This document shows positions 10,042-17,770 of a stretch of DNA of 35,343 bases, in pieces. This stretch comes from Arthrobacter sp. (GTDB lineage Bacteria > Actinomycetota > Actinomycetes > Actinomycetales > Micrococcaceae). The translations under genes were made by a program, and so were the position numbers. Location of the stretch: positions 1 to 35,343 of the forward strand of contig JAPSIT010000011.1 of assembly GCA_031178585.1 (NCBI GenBank). The letters run 5' to 3'. The stretch's first letter is position 1. Each line of letters begins with the position of its first letter. Under the pieces are notes generated by a model. That model ran no database searches, was not told where the DNA came from, and was given only the letters and a program-made list of their open reading frames with translations.

Positions 10042-11036
10042 GCGGCTCTCCTGGCTCTGATTCGTTCCACAGCGCGCAGCCGGGCGGATGCTGCACGCGG
10101 ATTCTCGGCGATTTCGACGGCGGTGGGTACTTCTGTGCCTTTGGTCAGGGTCTTCAGTTCGGCCTTGTGTTCCTCAAGCTCCACGGGGAAGCCCAGCGGG
10201 GCTGAAGACTTCGACCGCGTTTGGAACACACCCTTCACGATCTTGTCCTCAAGCGAGTGGTAAGACATGACGACAAGTCGGCCGCCCATGGCAAGCGCGT
10301 CCACTGCTGCAGGCACTGCCCGTTCCAGGACGTCAAGTTCCTCGTTGACTTCAATCCGCAGCGCCTGGAAAGTCCGCTTGGCCGGGTGCCCTCCGGACTT
10401 GGCCGCGCCCGCGGGAACAACCGCACGGATCTGCTCCACGAGTTCACCGGTTGTTGTGAACGGCCTTGCGGCCCGGGCTGTGACGATCCGGTTTGCAATC
10501 CGGCCGGCGAACTTCTCCTCGCCCCATTTCCGGATGATCCTTACCAGTTCTTCCTCGCTGTAATTGTTAACGACATCCGCCGCGGTCTGCCCGCGGCTCG
10601 TGTCCATCCGCATGTCCAACGGCGCGTCAAAGGAATATGCGAAGCCGCGTTCCCGCTCATCAAGTTGCAGGGAGGACACCCCGAGGTCCATTAGGATCCC
10701 GTGGACCTGGGAAATGCCGAGGTCCTCCAGGACCTCGGCGATTTCGTCGTAAACCGCATGAACCAGGTCCGTTCGCGCGGCGAACGGTTGCAGTCTCGCA
10801 CCGGCCAGGGCCAGTGCCTCTTCGTCCCGGTCGATGCCCACGAGGTGAAGATCCGGGAACCGCTGCAGCATTGCTTCAGAGTGGCCACCCATCCCAAGGG
10901 TGGCGTCGATTGCCACAGGGGTCTCGCCGCGAAGGCGCGCCGCTTCGAATCCCGGGGCCAACAAATTGATGCACCGGTCCTTCAGGACCGGCACATGGCG
11001 TTCGGACGTAGGTCTGGCGTTGTCATCCTCGTTCAT
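10038..11036 (-). CDS. rsmH: RsmH (MraW), 16S rRNA C1402 N4-methyltransferase
   Basis: This S-adenosylmethionine-dependent enzyme methylates N4 of cytidine 1402 in the 16S rRNA decoding centre. The 332-residue protein has [13 protein letters not shown] at the N-terminus, the SAM loop [36 protein letters not shown] and, near the end, [11 protein letters not shown], all RsmH hallmarks. The ATG at 11036 has GGAGG 8 nt upstream. A 177-nt gap separates it from mraZ, and it overlaps ftsL by 4 nt. Confidence 0.97.
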   Translation of the reverse strand: MNEDDNARPTSERHVPVLKDRCINLLAPGFEAARLRGETPVAIDATLGMGGHSEAMLQRFPDLHLVGIDRDEEALALAGARLQPFAARTDLVHAVYDEIAEVLEDLGISQVHGILMDLGVSSLQLDERERGFAYSFDAPLDMRMDTSRGQTAADVVNNYSEEELVRIIRKWGEEKFAGRIANRIVTARAARPFTTTGELVEQIRAVVPAGAAKSGGHPAKRTFQALRIEVNEELDVLERAVPAAVDALAMGGRLVVMSYHSLEDKIVKGVFQTRSKSSAPLGFPVELEEHKAELKTLTKGTEVPTAVEIAENPRAASARLRAVERIRARRAA

Positions 11037-11124
11037 ACCTTCGTCCTCCCTGCCTCGCAGTTGCTGCTTTCTAAGCGGAATGCTTCTTAAGCCAGATCCC
11101 CATCCGCGCCTGTCCTAACCGTCG

Positions 11125-11149
11125 CCTGGCTCCGGGGAAGTGAGCCAGG
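11125..11149 (-). promoter_or_regulatory. Hairpin in the mraZ-rsmH intergenic gap
   Basis: CCTGGCTC and GAGCCAGG form a perfect 8-bp stem with a 9-nt loop, midway in the 177-nt gap between the mraZ stop and the rsmH start. There is no following T-run in either direction, so it is not a canonical intrinsic terminator. It may be an attenuator, a processing site or a partial terminator that lowers expression downstream of mraZ. The structure is visible; the function is a guess. Confidence 0.4.
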
Positions 11150-11213
11150 AAAACGGTGGATGGGCGGCTGGAGATCTCGTTCAAGAAGCACGTTCACATG
11201 TTTCCGCCGGAAT

Positions 11214-11642
11214 TCAGAGAATCCCGGCGATAGGGTTGTCGGTTTCGGAGAAGGAGGTTTCCTTCTCCGCCAGGTACGCATTCCAAGCCTCGGCGTCCCA
11301 GATCTCAGCCCGGGTACCGGCGCCAATGACAGCCAACTCCCTGCCGAGGCCTGCGTACTCCCGGAGGGCTGGCGGGATAGTCACCCGCCCTTGCTTATCA
11401 GGTACCTCGTCCGAGGCTCCGGAGAGGAACACACGAATGTAGTCACGAGCTTGCTTATTGGAGATGGGAGCCTCCCGGATCTGCTCGTGAACCCTCGCGA
11501 ATTCCTGCTCGCTGAAGACGTAGATGCAGCGCTCCTGGCCTCGTGTGAGAACAAGCCCGCCGGCAAGCTCCTCTCGGAACTTTGCGGGAAGAATGATGCG
11601 GCCCTTTTCATCCAGACGCGGCGAGTGTGTCCCCAGGAACAC
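11214..11642 (-). CDS. mraZ: MraZ, transcriptional regulator of the dcw operon
   Basis: MraZ is an AbrB-like DNA-binding protein that forms ring oligomers and binds direct repeats at its own promoter, regulating the division operon. The 142-residue product (GTG start, [20 protein letters not shown]) has the two tandem SpoVT/AbrB-type half domains: [16 protein letters not shown] near residue 10 and [20 protein letters not shown] near residue 85. GGTGG lies about 6 nt before the GTG. It is the first gene of the operon, about 70 nt downstream of the promoter and box array at 11708-11739. Confidence 0.96.
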   Translation of the reverse strand: MFLGTHSPRLDEKGRIILPAKFREELAGGLVLTRGQERCIYVFSEQEFARVHEQIREAPISNKQARDYIRVFLSGASDEVPDKQGRVTIPPALREYAGLGRELAVIGAGTRAEIWDAEAWNAYLAEKETSFSETDNPIAGIL

Positions 11643-11707
11643 ATGCCCACCGCCCGTCTGTCGTCAGAAGCCGAACAACCCCCGCGCTGCCACTACCCTC
11701 TTACGTG

Positions 11708-11739
11708 CTCCACTTTACTCCACTTCTCCCCACAGTCAA
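11708..11739 (-). promoter_or_regulatory. dcw operon promoter overlapped by three MraZ boxes
   Basis: On the minus strand, TTGACT (11739-11734) and TAAAGT (11717-11712) are separated by 16 bp, a good primary-sigma promoter. Overlapping it are three direct repeats of GTGGRG (GTGGGG, GTGGAG, GTGGAG) starting every 10 bp at 11733, 11723 and 11713. Known MraZ operators are arrays of TGGG/GTGG-type direct repeats with about one helical turn of spacing upstream of mraZ. The geometry implies autorepression by occlusion of the promoter. Confidence 0.85.
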
Positions 11740-11904
11740 CGCAGCACGGGTAATTGGAAGGCTATATTGTGTCCCAAATAGCCCTCATTTCCGGAGAATT
11801 CAGGGCGGGGGGCGGAGTGGAGGGGTTTTGTGCTCCGTGGGAATCCTGTGAGTGTTCAGGGCATGGTCCATGGGCCGCCAGACGACAAAAGACCGGTTAA
11901 ACGC

Positions 11905-11930
11905 CGAAGACCCGCCGGAGCGGGTCTTCG
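11905..11930 (-). terminator. Probable terminator of the DUF3040 gene upstream of mraZ
   Basis: A perfect 10-bp inverted repeat, CGAAGACCCG and CGGGTCTTCG, with a 6-nt loop, lies in the 378-nt gap between the DUF3040 stop and mraZ. On the minus strand it is followed by GCGTTTAACC, a weak T-tract. It would stop readthrough from the DUF3040 gene into the dcw promoter. The rest of the gap holds the MraZ box arrays; I see no convincing gene there. Confidence 0.6.
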
Positions 11931-11953
11931 TTCGTGGCCTCCTGAAAGGCCAG

Positions 11954-12002
11954 GTGGTGCAAAGTGGAGGTCGTGCAGGCAGAAAAGTGGAGGGATGTGG
12001 AC
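11954..12002 (+). promoter_or_regulatory. Second cluster of MraZ-box-like repeats, opposite orientation
   Basis: On the plus strand GTGGTG (11954), GTGGAG (11964), GTGGAG (11987) and GTGGAC (11997) form two pairs, each with the same 10-bp spacing as the array at the mraZ promoter; both GTGGAG copies are preceded by AAA, as in that array. The cluster lies about 220-290 bp upstream of the dcw promoter and just after the DUF3040 gene. It may be an auxiliary MraZ site for looping, a relic, or chance. No promoter is evident next to it. Confidence 0.35.
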
Positions 12003-12020
12003 GTGCGGCGGCACAGCAGG

Positions 12021-12392
12021 TCAGGGCTCGCCGCGGCGCCTTTCATCCCAGCGCTCTTCGAGGCTGCTCATGAAGGAACTCTTGCCTTTGGACTTCTTTC
12101 CATGACCACCCGTCTTAGCCTTGCCTGTCGAAGCACTGCGCATCGTCGCGAAGTACACCCCGGCACCCATGACTATGAATCCGAGGACACCCACGAAAAT
12201 GTTCTGAAGGGAAACCCCCACCAGCAGGAGCATGACTCCGGCCAATGTTGCCAGGACGCCAATCACAATGTGCCGGGTGGACCAGGTGCGGCCTGGATCC
12301 GAGCCCATGGAACTGGCGAACTTGGGATCGTCCTCATGCAGTTGCCTCTCGAGTTGCTCGAGCAGCTTCTGTTCGTGCTCCGAGAGCGGCAT
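12021..12392 (-). CDS. DUF3040 small membrane protein
   Basis: This is a 123-residue protein of unknown function in the DUF3040 family, common in actinobacteria; the M. tuberculosis counterpart near mraZ is Rv2169c. It begins MPLSEHEQKLLEQLERQLHE, the family's conserved amphipathic N-terminus, followed by two membrane segments (about 41-60 and 64-83) and a Lys/Gly-rich tail. The ATG at 12392 has a perfect AAGGAGG at ideal spacing; the reading frame extends upstream but without support. The 287-nt stretch between this start and the dinB stop shows no gene or clear terminator. Confidence 0.88.
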   Translation of the reverse strand: MPLSEHEQKLLEQLERQLHEDDPKFASSMGSDPGRTWSTRHIVIGVLATLAGVMLLLVGVSLQNIFVGVLGFIVMGAGVYFATMRSASTGKAKTGGHGKKSKGKSSFMSSLEERWDERRRGEP

Positions 12393-12679
12393 CACGACCT
12401 CCTTAAGTAGGCCAACGTCCGGACGAGCCGGGACCAGTTGTTTCTGCCTCGTCAACGATCCACATGCTGTACTGGTTCCCGGCCCTCCATCCTTGGCAGG
12501 TCCAGGGATCCAAGCATACGGACGCTGGCGGGTCAGGCGATCCACACATGTCCAGACGTTCGAAATCTATGTATCTCTAAGGATAGTTTGTTGTGCGGTG
12601 TTGTGAAAGACACTGTTCACCGGCCGAAACGGCTGAAGGCGCATGAATTCGGGAGCATTTCCGGCCATAGTGCTTCGGG

Positions 12680-13927
12680 TCAGGGCTCGCTCCGGGGCGG
12701 CCTGGAAGAGGGCATCCCTGGGTCCAGCAGCCGGGCCGGCAGAACAGTCTTAGTGCCGAACTTCTCCGCCACCCGGTCCAGCGCCTGTTCCGCGGCCCGC
12801 CAGTTGTCATCCCGCCGGTCAAAGCTCAGCTGCAGGGACGTTTGCGCCGCAGACTCAAGCTGCTCGGCCCGGACCCCCACCAGCCGTACTGTCATGGGCA
12901 GGCTCCCCAGGGAGTCCAGCAACTGGAGGGCCACCGCATAGATCAGCTGCGCGCTGTCCACGGGCGTATGCACTCTCCTGCTCCGGGTCACTGTAGAGAA
13001 ATCGGCATACCGCAGCTTCAGGGCAACCGTCCGCGCCACCATCCCGGAAGCCCGCAGGCGCTCAGCAGTGCGGTGGGACAGGCGCAGCAGTTCCCTGTGG
13101 AGCTGGGCCTCGTCAGCAGTGTCCGCCGCGAAGGTCTCTTCCGCCCCGATGCTCTTTTCCACCCTGACGGGAGTCACTGTCCGCGGATCGATTCCCCAGG
13201 ACAGCCGATGGACGTGCTCGCCCGTGGCCCCCAGGACCTTCCTAAGGGAAGCGGCGGGAGTGGCTGCGACATCGGCAACCGTTCGGATGCCCATTCTCGC
13301 GAGCACGTCTGCCGTCTTGGCGCCGACACCCCACAGAGCACCGACAGGGAGACTGTGCAGGTACGGCACCGTCTGCTCGGGCGTTATCAGCAGCAGCCCG
13401 TTGGGCTTGCAGCGCGTGGAGGCTATCTTGGCAACGAATTTGGTGGCGGCAATTCCCACGGAGGCGGTAATACCCAGTTCACTGGCCACCCTCCGCCGAA
13501 TCAGCTCCCCAATGTTCCGGGGCGAGCCCAGCCGGCGGATGGCACCTCCGACGTCGAGGAATGCTTCATCGACACTCAGCGGCTCCACCAGTTCAGTGAT
13601 GGATTCAAAGATGCCCATCAGCTGCCCCGAGACTTCGTAGTACAGCTTGTGCCGCGGCTCAATGATGACCGCCTGCGGGCACAAGCGGTGCGCAACCGCC
13701 ATAGGCATGGCCGATTTGACGCCAAAAGCGCGCGCCTCATAGGAGGCTGACAGTACGACTGACCGGTCGGCGGGAAAGCCGACAATTACCGGCCTGCCGC
13801 GAAGCTCAGGACGGGACCGCAGTTCCACGGAGACGAAAAATGCATCCATATCAACGTGCAGGATGCTGCTGCGCCGGAGCTCCCGAAGACGCGCTTCGAA
13901 TTGCTCCTTATCTCTCTCCTGCACCAC
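12680..13927 (-). CDS. dinB: DNA polymerase IV (Y-family, DinB)
   Basis: This is an error-prone translesion polymerase. The 415-residue protein has the Y-family signature HVDMDAFFVSVELR near residue 25, YEARAFGVKSAMPM, SVDEAFLDV with the catalytic acidic pair, and the helix-hairpin-helix region followed by the little-finger domain. There is no clear C-terminal beta-clamp motif at the very end (it ends PGMPSSRPPRSEP); QLSFD near residue 370 is the best candidate. The start is one of two adjacent GTG codons at 13927 and 13924, with no ribosome site, and probably leaderless. No LexA-type palindrome is visible upstream. Confidence 0.93.
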   Translation of the reverse strand: MVQERDKEQFEARLRELRRSSILHVDMDAFFVSVELRSRPELRGRPVIVGFPADRSVVLSASYEARAFGVKSAMPMAVAHRLCPQAVIIEPRHKLYYEVSGQLMGIFESITELVEPLSVDEAFLDVGGAIRRLGSPRNIGELIRRRVASELGITASVGIAATKFVAKIASTRCKPNGLLLITPEQTVPYLHSLPVGALWGVGAKTADVLARMGIRTVADVAATPAASLRKVLGATGEHVHRLSWGIDPRTVTPVRVEKSIGAEETFAADTADEAQLHRELLRLSHRTAERLRASGMVARTVALKLRYADFSTVTRSRRVHTPVDSAQLIYAVALQLLDSLGSLPMTVRLVGVRAEQLESAAQTSLQLSFDRRDDNWRAAEQALDRVAEKFGTKTVLPARLLDPGMPSSRPPRSEP

Positions 13928-13934
13928 GTCTGCA

Positions 13935-13940
13935 ATCCTA
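13935..13940 (-). promoter_or_regulatory. Likely -10 element for a leaderless dinB transcript
   Basis: On the minus strand TAGGAT is followed by 7 nt and then the GTGGTG start of dinB, the spacing expected when transcription begins at the start codon. The lack of any Shine-Dalgarno sequence supports this. No good -35 hexamer is seen. Confidence 0.4.
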
Positions 13941-14001
13941 TGCCCAAGGGCTGACTAAACTGGAGGCTGGATCCGGCATCAACCCCAGGAGGAACGCACC
14001 T

Positions 14002-14547
14002 GTGAAGGTCATTGGAACGCACATGCCTGCAGGCCTCGGCCTGCTTGCGGCCGGCACGGTGATGGTGGTGATGTCAGCCTGCGCAGCACCGGCCCCCGGA
14101 CCCGCCCCATCCCCTGAAACCGCGGCCACCGAAACCGCATCCGCCGCGGAGGCGGCGCGGGTGGCCACCACGGCACCGCCCAGCCCGACGGCGTCTCCGG
14201 GCACTTCTGCCACCATAGGTAAACTCGTCGCAGGCTTCCCCCAAAAGCTCCTTCCACTCATGCCGGGCGCGAAGGTCGTCTCGAGCAGTTTCGACACGTC
14301 ATCCTCCCCCGCGACGGTAGCCCTCGTGGGGTCTGTGTCCGCCGCACCGGCGTCGGTGATCGGCTTTTACACCAAGGCTCTGGAGGCGCAGGGGTTCAAG
14401 GCCGTTCCGGGTAACACCGTTGGGACCGTAGCTTCCCGGGACTTCGTCCGGGCCGGCACCGAAACAGTCAACATCGCGGTACCGCAGACCGCCGATGTCT
14501 CCACGTTCACGATCGGCGCCAACGTGTCGCCTGGGTCCATCAAGTGA
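14002..14547 (+). CDS. Secreted lipoprotein of unknown function
   Basis: From a GTG with AGGAGG about 9 nt upstream, the 181-residue product has a lipoprotein signal peptide: a short basic start, a hydrophobic core (LGLLAAGTVMVVM) and a lipobox VMSAC, with the lipidated Cys at about residue 28. An Ala/Thr/Pro-rich linker to about residue 70 precedes a globular domain with a repeated beta-rich pattern (PATVALVGSVSAAPASVIGFYTKALEAQGF). I do not recognise the domain. It overlaps the next gene by 4 nt (GTGA), so it is coupled to the polyprenyl synthase. It occupies roughly the place of the lipoprotein LppM in the mycobacterial order, but I cannot show homology. Confidence 0.8.
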   Translation: MKVIGTHMPAGLGLLAAGTVMVVMSACAAPAPGPAPSPETAATETASAAEAARVATTAPPSPTASPGTSATIGKLVAGFPQKLLPLMPGAKVVSSSFDTSSSPATVALVGSVSAAPASVIGFYTKALEAQGFKAVPGNTVGTVASRDFVRAGTETVNIAVPQTADVSTFTIGANVSPGSIK

Positions 14548-15638
14548 CGGTGGCCGAGCAGCTCCGCGTCGAACAAACAGCCTTTGTCGCGGCTGTAGCA
14601 GGCAGGCTCACGGACTTCCTGACGTCCAGGCACTCTGTCATGACCTCGATCTCTCCGGACATCGATCCCATCATGGGGTCCATCTCAAACCTGGTGACCG
14701 GAGGCAAACGGCTCCGCGCGCTCATGTGCTATTGGGGATGGCGCGGCGCCGGCGGGCCGGCCGCAGCAGAGGATGTCATCACGGCGGGGGCAGCCCTCGA
14801 ACTCTTCCAGGCTGCGGCCCTCATTCACGACGACATCATTGACCGCTCCGATACGCGTCGCGGGGGTCCAAGTGTCCACCGCCGCTTCAGCCAGCTGCAT
14901 GAGAGCCAGGGCTGGGCCCTGGACAGCGAACGCTTCGGCCACGCTGCGGCCATCCTCGCCGGGGACCTGTGCCTGTCTTTTAGTGAGGAAGCCTTCACCG
15001 AGATCGGTGAGCAGGCGGCATCCGGAAGCCGGGCGCGGCTCATCTTCAACCTCATGCGCGCCGAAGTCATGGCCGGGCAATACCTCGACATCCTGGAAGA
15101 AGTGGCCGGTCCGGTCCGCGACCGTGCCGGTGCGGTGAGCCGGGCCCAGTCGATCATCCGGTTCAAGTCCGCCAAGTACTCGACCGAACACCCGCTGGCC
15201 CTGGGCGGAGCGCTGGGTGGAGCGACGGACGACCTGCTCCGCGGATACTCTGCCTTCGCTTTGCCGCTCGGCGAAGCATTCCAACTCCGGGACGATGTCC
15301 TGGGCGTCTTTGGGGATCCGGTCACCACCGGGAAGCCGGCCGGGGACGATCTCAGGGAAGGCAAGCGCACCGTCCTGGTGGCCTTCGCCCTGGACCTTTC
15401 CACGCCGGAGGAATCTGCCTTCATTGACGCGAAGCTCGGCAGTCCCGATCTGGGCGAGGAAGACGTAGCGGAAATTCGCAGGATCATCGCTGATTGTGGC
15501 GCCCTGCATGCCACCGAAGTCCTGATTGAAGAGTTCGGGGCCGCGGCCTACGAGGCATTGGAACTTCTCCCGCTGGACGACCTTCCTAAAACGGCTCTGA
15601 GGAAGCTCGCCGAAGCAACTGTCAGCCGCGCCTCTTGA
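14544..15638 (+). CDS. Trans-isoprenyl diphosphate synthase (IdsA-like, probably GGPP or longer)
   Basis: A 364-residue polyprenyl synthetase that condenses isopentenyl diphosphate onto allylic diphosphates. Both Asp-rich motifs are present: DDIID at 96-100 and DDVLG at 250-254, together with GGKRLRAL near 53. The residues 4 and 5 positions before the first motif are Ala, without the aromatic that limits products to C15, which suggests C20 or longer. It would feed carotenoid, menaquinone or polyprenyl carrier synthesis. The gene is the positional counterpart of M. tuberculosis idsA2 (Rv2173). It starts at GTG within the stop of the lipoprotein gene and ends before a strong terminator. Confidence 0.9.
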   Translation: MTVAEQLRVEQTAFVAAVAGRLTDFLTSRHSVMTSISPDIDPIMGSISNLVTGGKRLRALMCYWGWRGAGGPAAAEDVITAGAALELFQAAALIHDDIIDRSDTRRGGPSVHRRFSQLHESQGWALDSERFGHAAAILAGDLCLSFSEEAFTEIGEQAASGSRARLIFNLMRAEVMAGQYLDILEEVAGPVRDRAGAVSRAQSIIRFKSAKYSTEHPLALGGALGGATDDLLRGYSAFALPLGEAFQLRDDVLGVFGDPVTTGKPAGDDLREGKRTVLVAFALDLSTPEESAFIDAKLGSPDLGEEDVAEIRRIIADCGALHATEVLIEEFGAAAYEALELLPLDDLPKTALRKLAEATVSRAS

Positions 15639-15668
15639 CAACCTCGCCGCCCAGTACGGCAGCTGAGT

Positions 15669-15716
15669 AGCACGTCAGGTCGTTTCCAGAGCTGGGAGCG
15701 ACCTGACGTGCTTTTC
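15669..15716. terminator. Bidirectional terminator between the polyprenyl synthase and the Rv2175c-like gene
   Basis: AGCACGTCAGGTCG and CGACCTGACGTGCT form a perfect 14-bp stem with a 16-nt loop, followed by TTT on the plus strand. It sits between convergent genes and can serve both. Confidence 0.85.
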
Positions 15717-15730
15717 CTTGTGGGTTCGGA

Positions 15731-16084
15731 TTACCAGGCCAGGGACTGGGCGCGGCGGCGGATTTCGGTTTTGCGGCCTTCCCGGAGGGCATCGATCGGG
15801 CGGCCCCGGAGTGAATCATCGGGGGTGAAGAGCCAAGTGATCAGCTCCTCGTCCGAATATCCGGCGTCGGACAAGACAACAATGGTGCCCTTGAGGCTCT
15901 CCACGACGTGTCCGTCCTGGAGGAAGGCGGCAGGTACGGAACGGATCTTGCGTTCACCCACCCGGAGGGCAGCGAGGGCGCGTTCATCCAGCAATCCATG
16001 GACTTTGGTGATGGAAACGTCCAGCAACTCCGCTACGTCGGGCAGGGGCAACCAGTCGCCAACAAGGCTTTCTACAGTACTCAC
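15731..16084 (-). CDS. Rv2175c-family DNA-binding protein (kinase substrate in mycobacteria)
   Basis: This 117-residue protein matches the Rv2175c family: an N-terminal winged-helix/excisionase-like segment (DWLPLPDVAELLDVSITKVHGLLDE) and a C-terminal domain containing WLFTPDDSLRGRPIDALREGRKTEIRRRAQSLA. In M. tuberculosis, Rv2175c binds DNA weakly and is phosphorylated by PknL, encoded by the next gene. A PASTA kinase lies close by here too, so the same partnership is likely. It starts with GTG and shows no ribosome site, so the transcript may be leaderless. The N-terminal Thr known as the mycobacterial phosphosite may correspond to Thr3, but I cannot confirm this. Confidence 0.88.
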   Translation of the reverse strand: MSTVESLVGDWLPLPDVAELLDVSITKVHGLLDERALAALRVGERKIRSVPAAFLQDGHVVESLKGTIVVLSDAGYSDEELITWLFTPDDSLRGRPIDALREGRKTEIRRRAQSLAW

Positions 16085-16223
16085 GGGTCAAGGTTGCCAC
16101 GGCTGGCGCCTGCGCGCCTAGTCAGCAACCGGTCGACACGAATTCTGGCCGTGCTTCCGCGGCGACACTCCGATCCGCCCAATTTTCCGCGTGACGGCAT
16201 TTTCTTGTGCTATTGGCGAAAGC

Positions 16224-16280
16224 ATGAGAGATTCTCATTGATCACATTTGTAACAAAAAGAACTTTGGTAACACTAGTAT
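16224..16280 (+). promoter_or_regulatory. Promoter/operator region of the LysM-transglycosylase gene
   Basis: The AT-rich part of the 252-nt divergent gap contains a 15-bp dyad (ATGAGA-GAT-TCTCAT, 16224-16238). It also has two copies of a TTTG(G)TAACA element (16247-16255 and 16264-16273), whose GTAACA cores start 18 bp apart, and a possible -10 TAGTAT at 16275-16280. The AT-rich stretch stands out from its GC-rich surroundings. No -35 is clear. I infer regulated expression of the wall hydrolase. Confidence 0.45.
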
Positions 16281-16336
16281 CATTAGTCACACGTGCCTGA
16301 CCGACAGCATTCGCCGCTGAGAAGAGGATCTTTCCC

Positions 16337-17662
16337 ATGACGACGACCCGCACGCCAAAGCAGCCCCCCAGGCAGAGCCTTCCGATGATTGCTGCGACGA
16401 CGGCAACCCTGCCCGCTGTCATGCTGTCGTCCCTGGCACTCGCTCAGCCGGCCAGCGCCGACACGAGGCCCAGCGCAATCCCGGCAACGCTTGCTGCCGC
16501 CATGGAGGCGCAGGCTGCTGCGGTGAAGGCAGGGGTGATCCCCGCCGCATCCGTACCGGCTTCCATCCCCTCCGGGCTGCAGCCGGCCCGCGTCACTCCC
16601 AGCAGCCATCGCGTTGTCCGCGGTGATACGGTCAGCGGCATCGCCGCCCGCTATGGCCTAAGCACTTCGGCTGTTCTCAAGCTGAACAACCTGAAGTCGA
16701 GCTCGGTGATCTACCCGGGACAGAAGTTGAAGCTGAAAGGCGCTGCACCTGCGGGGAAAGCCGCCAGCGTTGCCCCCGCCAGCTCCGCCACCAGGACGTA
16801 CACCGTGAAATCCGGAGACACCCTGGGCGGCATCGCGGCGAGGCACGGCGTCAAGCTTTCGCAGGTGCTGAGCTGGAACCGTTTGTCCCTCAGCTCGATC
16901 ATCTACCCGGGACAGAAGATCCGGCTCGGCGGCACGGCGGCTACACCGGCTCCGACTAAATCGGCGCCCGCCCCCGCCCGCACGGTTTCCTCGCGCTCCT
17001 ACACCATCAAGTCCGGAGACACACTCTCGGGCATTGCTGCACGTCACGGGGTCAGGTTGGCGGACCTTCTTTCCGCCAACCGCCTTAAGGTGACGAGCAT
17101 CATCTACCCCGGCAACAAGCTCGTGATCCCGGGGAAGTACACGAGCCCTGTCCAGCCGACGTCGAGCGTCACCCCGTTGGTGCCCAGTTCCTTCCTTGGC
17201 TTTACCTACCCGGCAGCGGTAGTCAGTTCCGCCAACAAGAACAAGGCCCTGCTCAATGCCTCTCCGGTGCCTTCGCTTGCCCAGATGAAGTCCATCGTGG
17301 CGGACACGGCCCGGCGCATGGGCGTGGACCCGGCACTGGCCCTCGCGTTTGCCTACCAGGAATCCGGCTTCAACCAGCGGGCTGTCTCCCCTGCCAACGC
17401 CATCGGCACCATGCAGGTCATTCCGTCCTCCGGCGAGTGGGCGTCCGACCTGGTGGGCCGGAAGCTGAACCTGCTTGATCCTTACGACAACGCAACGGCC
17501 GGAGTGGCCATCATCCGCCAACTGATCCGCACCAGCAAGAACCTGGACTACGCGATTGCCGGCTACTACCAGGGCCAGTATTCCGTCAGCAAGTACGGAA
17601 TGTACTCCGACACGAAGGCTTATGTCGCGGCCATCAAGGCGCACCGCAAGAACTTCGCCTAG
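16337..17662 (+). CDS. Secreted LysM-repeat lytic transglycosylase
   Basis: This is a 441-residue exported peptidoglycan hydrolase. A signal peptide with a basic start and a hydrophobic core (about 17-40) is probably cleaved after ASA at 41. Three LysM peptidoglycan-binding modules follow (about 91-135, 154-198, 221-265), each with a GDT(V/L)xGIAAR core and an IYPG(Q/N)K end, joined by Ala/Pro linkers. The C-terminus (about 315-430) is an SLT-type domain: YQESGFNQRAVSPANAIGTMQV, with Glu342 as the predicted catalytic acid. GAAGAGG precedes the ATG. It lies between a kinase-substrate homologue and a PASTA kinase, suggesting it works in the same growth or division pathway. Confidence 0.93.
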   Translation: MTTTRTPKQPPRQSLPMIAATTATLPAVMLSSLALAQPASADTRPSAIPATLAAAMEAQAAAVKAGVIPAASVPASIPSGLQPARVTPSSHRVVRGDTVSGIAARYGLSTSAVLKLNNLKSSSVIYPGQKLKLKGAAPAGKAASVAPASSATRTYTVKSGDTLGGIAARHGVKLSQVLSWNRLSLSSIIYPGQKIRLGGTAATPAPTKSAPAPARTVSSRSYTIKSGDTLSGIAARHGVRLADLLSANRLKVTSIIYPGNKLVIPGKYTSPVQPTSSVTPLVPSSFLGFTYPAAVVSSANKNKALLNASPVPSLAQMKSIVADTARRMGVDPALALAFAYQESGFNQRAVSPANAIGTMQVIPSSGEWASDLVGRKLNLLDPYDNATAGVAIIRQLIRTSKNLDYAIAGYYQGQYSVSKYGMYSDTKAYVAAIKAHRKNFA

Positions 17663-17711
17663 GCTGCCAAGACGTTCCGTCCCCTCGCTATAGGCGGCGG
17701 AGCATAACGAT

Positions 17712-17747
17712 ACGGGTCCGGATCCCATGTTGGTCCGGGCCCGTTTC
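17712..17747 (+). terminator. Terminator of the LysM-transglycosylase gene
   Basis: ACGGGTCCGGA and TCCGGGCCCGT form an 11-bp stem with one G-U pair and an 11-nt loop, followed by TTT. It lies 50 nt after the stop codon and ends 23 nt before the kinase start. Confidence 0.7.
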
Positions 17748-17770
17748 CGTGCAGCACTTAAGATCGTAGA

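Noticed and set aside
11830..12105. Small plus-strand open frames in the gap between mraZ and the DUF3040 gene
   Set aside because: No ribosome site, no recognisable protein features, and they run across the hairpin and into the antisense of DUF3040.
13928..14001. LexA/SOS box between dinB and the lipoprotein gene
   Set aside because: No TCGAAC-N4-GTTCGA-like palindrome is present.
14685..15641. Open frame of 318 codons on the minus strand
   Set aside because: Antisense to the polyprenyl synthase, which has both Asp-rich motifs in the plus frame.
16085..16336. Possible c-di-AMP (ydaO-type) riboswitch before a LysM wall hydrolase
   Set aside because: This class often precedes actinobacterial wall hydrolases, but I could not find its conserved purine-rich blocks or pairing here; the GTAACA repeats look like protein sites.
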